Shown piece after piece: positions 6,919 through 9,282 of a DNA stretch of 9,282 bases (position 1 is the stretch's first letter; each line of letters begins with the position of its first letter). Source of the stretch: Gammaproteobacteria bacterium (GTDB taxonomy: Bacteria > Pseudomonadota > Gammaproteobacteria > Xanthomonadales > Xanthomonadaceae). The translations under genes and the position numbers were made by a program. The stretch covers positions 1 through 9,282 of the forward strand of contig JANYBA010000264.1 in the NCBI GenBank assembly GCA_025360985.1, in the 5' to 3' direction. The notes under the pieces are model-generated. The model did not search any database. It saw only the letters and a program-made list of their open reading frames with translations, and had not been told where the DNA came from.

Positions 6919-7971
6919 GTGTCGGCTGACGGCCTGCTCTGCTACTGCCGCGCCGGCTTCGAGCCCGAACTCGCCGCCGAACTGAGCGAACGCGCCGCGC
7001 TGGCCGGGTTCCCTGGCTACGCGCGGACCGAGCGCAATAGTGGGCTCGTGCAATTCGTGATCGATGCCGGCGACGAGTTGACGAAGGCATTGCCGTTCGC
7101 GCAGATGATCTTCGCCCGGCAGAAGTTGCGCCTGCTCGCCGACCTGGAAGGTCTCGATCCGAAGGACCGGATCGCGCCGATGTACGACGCCCTCGCCGGC
7201 CGTGGTCGCTACGGCGAACTCTGGGTCGAACACCCCGATTCCGACGAGGCCAAGCCGCTGGCCGGGCTTGCGCGTTCGTTCGGCAATGCCTTGCGTCCGG
7301 CGCTGCGCAAGCGCGGCCTGTTGACCGAAAAGGACGATCCGCGCTTTCCGCGCCTGCACGTCTGCTTCGTCGCCGGCGACCACGCCCTGCTGGCGAGCAG
7401 CGACCAGAAGGACAGCTCACCCTGGCCACTGGGCGTGCCGCGCCTGCGCCAGCTCAGCGAAGCACCGAGTCGTTCGGCGCTGAAGCTGGAAGAAGCGCTG
7501 CTCACTTTGCTCACCGAGGCCGAGCGCGAGAAGCTGGTGGTGCCGGGGATGAAAGCCGTCGACCTCGGCGCCGCGCCCGGCGGCTGGAGCTGGGTGCTCG
7601 CGCGCCAGCACGTACGCGTGACCGCGATCGACAATGGCCCACTCGCTGAATCCGCGCTCGCGACCGGTCTGGTCGAACACATCCGCGCCGACGGTTTCCG
7701 CTGGCAACCGCCGAAGCCGGTCGACTGGCTGGTCTGCGACATGGTCGAATCGCCGCGCAAGGTCGCCGGGCGGATCGCCGAATGGTTCGCGAACCGCTGG
7801 TGCAAACGCGCGATCTTCAACCTCAAGCTGCCGATGAAAAAGCGCTGGGAAGAAACCAACATCTGCCTCGACATGCTGGCCGCACAAGCCGGCCGCGAAC
7901 TCGACCTGCGCGCGAGGCAGCTGTATCACGACCGCGAAGAGATCACGGTATTTGCGAGTTGCTTGAAGTAA
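6919..7971 (+). CDS. rlmM: 23S rRNA (cytidine(2498)-2'-O)-methyltransferase RlmM
   Basis: RlmM uses S-adenosylmethionine to 2'-O-methylate C2498 in the peptidyl transferase region of 23S rRNA. The 350-aa product starts at GTG 6919 and has an N-terminal THUMP-like RNA-binding part (LLCYCRAGFEPELAAEL onward) and a C-terminal Rossmann methyltransferase domain. The SAM-binding loop VDLGAAPGGW is at about residues 214-223. The K-D-K-E catalytic set of the RrmJ-like family can be placed at K189 (SALKLEEAL), D274 (VCDMVE), K303 (FNLKLPMK) and E340 or E341 (DREEITVF). Length is close to E. coli RlmM (366 aa). The GTG start lies 3 nt after the glnS stop with no Shine-Dalgarno sequence, so translational coupling to glnS is likely. 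It is the last core gene before the cassette region. Confidence 0.96.
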   Translation: MSADGLLCYCRAGFEPELAAELSERAALAGFPGYARTERNSGLVQFVIDAGDELTKALPFAQMIFARQKLRLLADLEGLDPKDRIAPMYDALAGRGRYGELWVEHPDSDEAKPLAGLARSFGNALRPALRKRGLLTEKDDPRFPRLHVCFVAGDHALLASSDQKDSSPWPLGVPRLRQLSEAPSRSALKLEEALLTLLTEAEREKLVVPGMKAVDLGAAPGGWSWVLARQHVRVTAIDNGPLAESALATGLVEHIRADGFRWQPPKPVDWLVCDMVESPRKVAGRIAEWFANRWCKRAIFNLKLPMKKRWEETNICLDMLAAQAGRELDLRARQLYHDREEITVFASCLK

Positions 7972-8084
7972 GCGACTAACTGAACGAGATTCGCACACTG
8001 GCCGCGCGCCTCGCCATGCAAGTTGCAGCGTTCGACCTGCAAACATCTATGAACTTCGACAAGCGGGTGTGCAACATGCGATGT

Positions 8085-8101
8085 CTAACGCCAGCCGTTA
8101 G
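8085..8101. repeat. Inverted repeat CTAACG-CCAGC-CGTTAG
   Basis: A perfect 6-bp inverted repeat with a 5-nt loop. Its arms overlap GTCTAAC (fits the attC R'' consensus RYYYAAC) and GTTAGTA (one mismatch to R' GTTRRRY). It is too short to be an attC by itself, but the resemblance to integrase core sites close to a genuine array is notable. Confidence 0.45.
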
Positions 8102-8224
8102 TACCGCGGATTGTGAGGGATAAGATCTATTGGCGCGGATTCGTTGATATGCACGGCATCTTGCACGCATCGACGCCGCGCTCCGCGTCACGGAACGTCC
8201 TGATTACTTGCAGGATTTTTCTGA

Positions 8225-8253
8225 TTGACATGCGCTGCAATGCACATGAACAT
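8225..8253 (+). promoter_or_regulatory. Candidate promoter reading into the first cassette
   Basis: TTGACA (8225-8230) is a perfect sigma-70 -35 hexamer; 17 bp later comes GAACAT (8248-8253), which matches the -10 consensus at three of six positions. It points toward the cassette genes and lies about 70 nt before the first cassette start codon, where an integron Pc promoter would be expected to act. The weak -10 leaves it tentative. Confidence 0.35.
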
Positions 8254-8288
8254 CCATTGCATATCCCCTAATTCGGGGTCTACTAAGC

Positions 8289-8295
8289 GTTAGGC
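8289..8295 (+). other. Integrase core site (R' box GTTAGGC) at the left boundary of the first cassette
   Basis: GTTAGGC is identical to the R' box of the complete attC at 8731-8737 and fits GTTRRRY. Recombination in integrons occurs between G and TT, so the first cassette would start at 8290. No good R'' partner is found within normal attC length upstream, so this may be an attI-cassette junction or a damaged attC. The preceding TTCGGG (8272-8277) is also found before the R' of the complete attC, but with a longer spacer. Confidence 0.7.
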
Positions 8296-8309
8296 CATAT
8301 CACCAACAC

Positions 8310-8313
8310 GGAG
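8310..8313 (+). promoter_or_regulatory. Ribosome binding site of cassette 1 gene
   Basis: GGAG is spaced 6 nt from ATG 8320 and fixes that start over the overlapping frame that reads through the same region. Confidence 0.6.
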
Positions 8314-8319
8314 TGAATC

Positions 8320-8673
8320 ATGAAATTGGGTGGGTTCGTTATCATTTTGGCGCTGTGCTGCACCACCGGCGCCGTCAACGCTCAATCCTACGAGCACGCA
8401 TCAGCCGGCGCGGGTACGACGTCTTGTGGCAACTACCTGGCCAAGGAATCAGTCACCACGTTGCACCAAATATTTGTCTCGTGGGTTCAAGGTTTCCTGA
8501 GCGGCATGAACATGGCCGACTATGTCACAGCAAAACGGCCACCTGTCCAGCTACCCGACAGCGACTCAATCACTGCGTACATCGATAAATACTGCCGAGA
8601 CAACCCGCTTGAGTCGCCTTTGCAAGGAGCAATGCAGCTTTACAAGGAGCTCAGATCACATGTCAATCGTTGA
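8320..8673 (+). CDS. Small secreted cassette protein, HdeA/Rap1a-like
   Basis: The 117-aa product starts with a clear Sec signal peptide (MKLGGFVIILALCCTTGAVNAQ, with cleavage near residue 21-22) and so should be exported to the periplasm or beyond. The mature part of about 95 aa has the pattern TSCGNYL, then FVSWVQGFLSGMN, then DSITAYIDKYCRDNPLESPL and a C-terminal helix LQGAMQLYKEL. From memory this cysteine/WxxGFxxG/YC-xx-P arrangement is seen in small helical periplasmic proteins of the HdeA or Rap1a (type VI immunity) kind and is common in cassettes and accessory DNA; the two mature cysteines (SCGN and KYCR) probably form a disulfide. Exact family and role are inference. The start is supported by GGAG 6 nt upstream, and the stop lies 6 nt before the attC. 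It is the only gene of cassette 1. Confidence 0.85.
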   Translation: MKLGGFVIILALCCTTGAVNAQSYEHASAGAGTTSCGNYLAKESVTTLHQIFVSWVQGFLSGMNMADYVTAKRPPVQLPDSDSITAYIDKYCRDNPLESPLQGAMQLYKELRSHVNR

Positions 8674-8679
8674 TCTTTC

Positions 8680-8737
8680 GCCTAACAACTCAATCCAGCA
8701 GACGCGCTGTGCGCGCCGCTGATTTCGGGTGTTAGGC
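8680..8737 (+). other. attC: attC recombination site (58 bp)
   Basis: R'' GCCTAAC (8680-8686) and R' GTTAGGC (8731-8737) are perfectly complementary and fit RYYYAAC and GTTRRRY. Between them the strand folds back: AAT (8692-8694) with ATT (8722-8724), C8695 left unpaired, CAGC (8696-8699) with GCTG (8718-8721), a small internal loop, then CGCGC (8703-8707) with GCGCG (8711-8715) around a TGT tip. The unpaired base on the L'' side and the poorly paired spacer next to the core boxes match the extrahelical base and unpaired central spacer that integrases recognise in single-stranded attC. Length is typical of short attC sites. Confidence 0.9.
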
Positions 8738-9282
8738 TCCTGATGGGAGTTATCCAAGCCTGCACAGCATTGGATCCGATCTTCCTCACACCCTTGGTGG
8801 CAGAAGATGAGACTGCAATTGCCTTGCTTGGCAGCCATCCGGATGTGTTCGCGGACATTCCGCAGATTTCATCGCCTTTTGACGCAAAGGCGTGGTGCAC
8901 ACAAGTTCTTGCCAACCCCGAAAATTATGTGCGCCACCTTGTGAGACTGGGCCCTGGCAAGCTACCTGCGGGATACGTTCAAATCTGTCGGCGCAGCAAC
9001 CTGGACCTAGACCTCGGCTATTGGCTCGGACGTCCCTACTGGGGCAAAGGCATTGGATCGAGGTCTGCTGCCGCTGCGCTCATACTCTTTCTTGACGCAG
9101 GCGGGCAACCGCCAATCTTCGCTGCAACCACCCCTGGGAACATCGCGTCGCGAACGATTCTTGCCAAGTTGGGGTTCAAAGAGACCATCGCCAGCGAGCA
9201 ACCGAAGGGCATGATTGATCACTTGTGGGATCCTCGGCACGGAGCTTAGATTCAACTACCAAGTGCAACACATCAGCGGGAC
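8732..9282 (+). mobile_element. Integron gene cassette 2 (3' end outside the window)
   Basis: It begins at the TTAGGC half of the attC R' box and holds one ORF in the same orientation as cassette 1. The window ends 33 nt after the ORF stop, before a complete attC can be seen, so the 3' boundary is not established. Confidence 0.72.
8743..9249 (+). CDS. GNAT family N-acetyltransferase (RimJ/RimL-like)
   Basis: The 168-aa product has the acetyl-CoA binding signature of GNAT enzymes: LGYWLGRPYWGKGIGS (residues about 91-106), with the Q/R-x-x-G-x-G/A loop as GKGIGS, and the following motif B as TTPGNIASRTILAKLGFKE (about 129-147). The order of elements, with the N-terminal LTPLVAEDETAIALL helix, fits the RimJ/RimL (Acetyltransf_3) branch, which acetylates protein N-termini, amino sugars or small amines; the substrate cannot be told. 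ATG 8743 lies only 5 nt past the attC R' box and has no classical Shine-Dalgarno, but the AGG in the box (8734-8736) is 6 nt from the ATG and may serve. The first 10 or so residues do not look conserved, so the original start may have been altered. GNAT genes are frequent integron cargo, including resistance acetyltransferases, but no resistance role is shown. Confidence 0.9.
   Translation: MGVIQACTALDPIFLTPLVAEDETAIALLGSHPDVFADIPQISSPFDAKAWCTQVLANPENYVRHLVRLGPGKLPAGYVQICRRSNLDLDLGYWLGRPYWGKGIGSRSAAAALILFLDAGGQPPIFAATTPGNIASRTILAKLGFKETIASEQPKGMIDHLWDPRHGA

Larger units (their letters stand above)
7972..8289. other. Gene-free stretch with inverted repeats between rlmM and the cassette array
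   Basis: No convincing gene is present; the only ORF here, a 71-aa minus-strand frame (7976-8191), has no recognisable pattern and no ribosome-binding site. The stretch holds integron core-like heptamers GACTAAC (7974-7980), GTCTAAC (8083-8089) and GTTAGTA (8097-8103). It also holds several inverted repeats: GCACAC/GTGTGC (7993-7998/8067-8072), TTGCAG/CTGCAA (8023-8028/8037-8042), CTAACG/CGTTAG (8085-8090/8096-8101), GACGC/GCGTC (8172-8176/8185-8189), TGCAATG/CATTGCA (8236-8242/8255-8261) and CCCC/GGGG (8265-8268/8275-8278). It ends at the first cassette boundary. It may be a decayed attC or cassette, or an attI-like region, but none of these can be proved from the sequence alone. Confidence 0.6.
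8290..8731 (+). mobile_element. Integron gene cassette 1 (442 bp)
   Basis: It is bounded by G/TTAGGC recombination points at 8289/8290 and 8731/8732 and carries one ORF in array orientation plus its attC at the 3' end, the standard cassette plan. By eye the DNA is less GC-rich than the rlmM gene next to it, consistent with foreign origin. Confidence 0.78.

Noticed and set aside
6913..6921. Possible glnS-rlmM readthrough fusion, because both genes are in the same frame separated by TGA TTC
   Set aside because: No recoding signal is evident, and both proteins have normal family ends; simple coupling explains the spacing.
6064..7383. 439-aa minus-strand open frame across glnS and rlmM
   Set aside because: It is antisense to two unmistakable genes and has no recognisable motif.
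7976..8191. 71-aa minus-strand frame in the rlmM-cassette gap, considered as an integrase remnant
   Set aside because: No tyrosine recombinase motif, no ribosome-binding site and an arginine/alanine-biased composition; no support for an intI fragment.
8313..8588. 91-aa frame overlapping the first cassette gene
   Set aside because: The 8320 frame has a signal peptide, a conserved pattern and a well-spaced GGAG; this one has none of these.
1..9282. CRISPR array, tRNA or rRNA genes, insertion sequences
   Set aside because: No regularly spaced direct repeats, no cloverleaf or rRNA-like stretch and no transposase frame were seen.

Overview
The window looks like chromosomal DNA of a high-GC gammaproteobacterium, most likely Xanthomonadales (Lysobacterales). 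This rests on the strong GC bias of the housekeeping genes, the presence of RlmM (a largely gammaproteobacterial enzyme), a glutaminyl-tRNA synthetase with an insertion relative to the E. coli enzyme, and an Fe-S oxidoreductase/DUF3501 gene pair. The taxonomic call is inference from family knowledge.

Layout. (1) 1-2543, plus strand: a tight three-gene cluster holding a 5'-truncated Fe-S/CCG-domain oxidoreductase, a DUF3501 protein and a membrane-anchored hypothetical protein, each separated by only 2 nt. (2) 2562-4766, minus strand and convergent with the first cluster: a large 7TM sensor protein with a signal peptide, a DISM-type extracytoplasmic domain, seven membrane helices, a GAF-like region and a badly degenerate GGDEF domain. 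A hairpin lies between the two convergent stop codons. (3) 4868/4889-5113, plus strand: a small protein with an uncertain start. (4) 5185-7971, plus strand: glnS and rlmM, 3 nt apart, forming a translation-related pair. (5) 7972-8289: a 318-bp stretch with no convincing gene but several inverted repeats and integron core-like heptamers. (6) 8290 to the end: integron gene cassettes. A well-formed 58-bp attC site at 8680-8737 separates a 442-bp cassette encoding a small secreted protein from a second cassette encoding a GNAT acetyltransferase. The second cassette runs to the window edge without its own complete attC.

The first 8 kb is mostly ordinary core genome. The accessory and most interesting part is the 3' end, where a cassette array begins directly behind rlmM. 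No integrase gene is visible, so this is either one end of an integron whose intI lies outside the window or an integrase-less attC cluster (CALIN). The cassette DNA looks visibly less GC-rich and has different codon use from the glnS-rlmM block.
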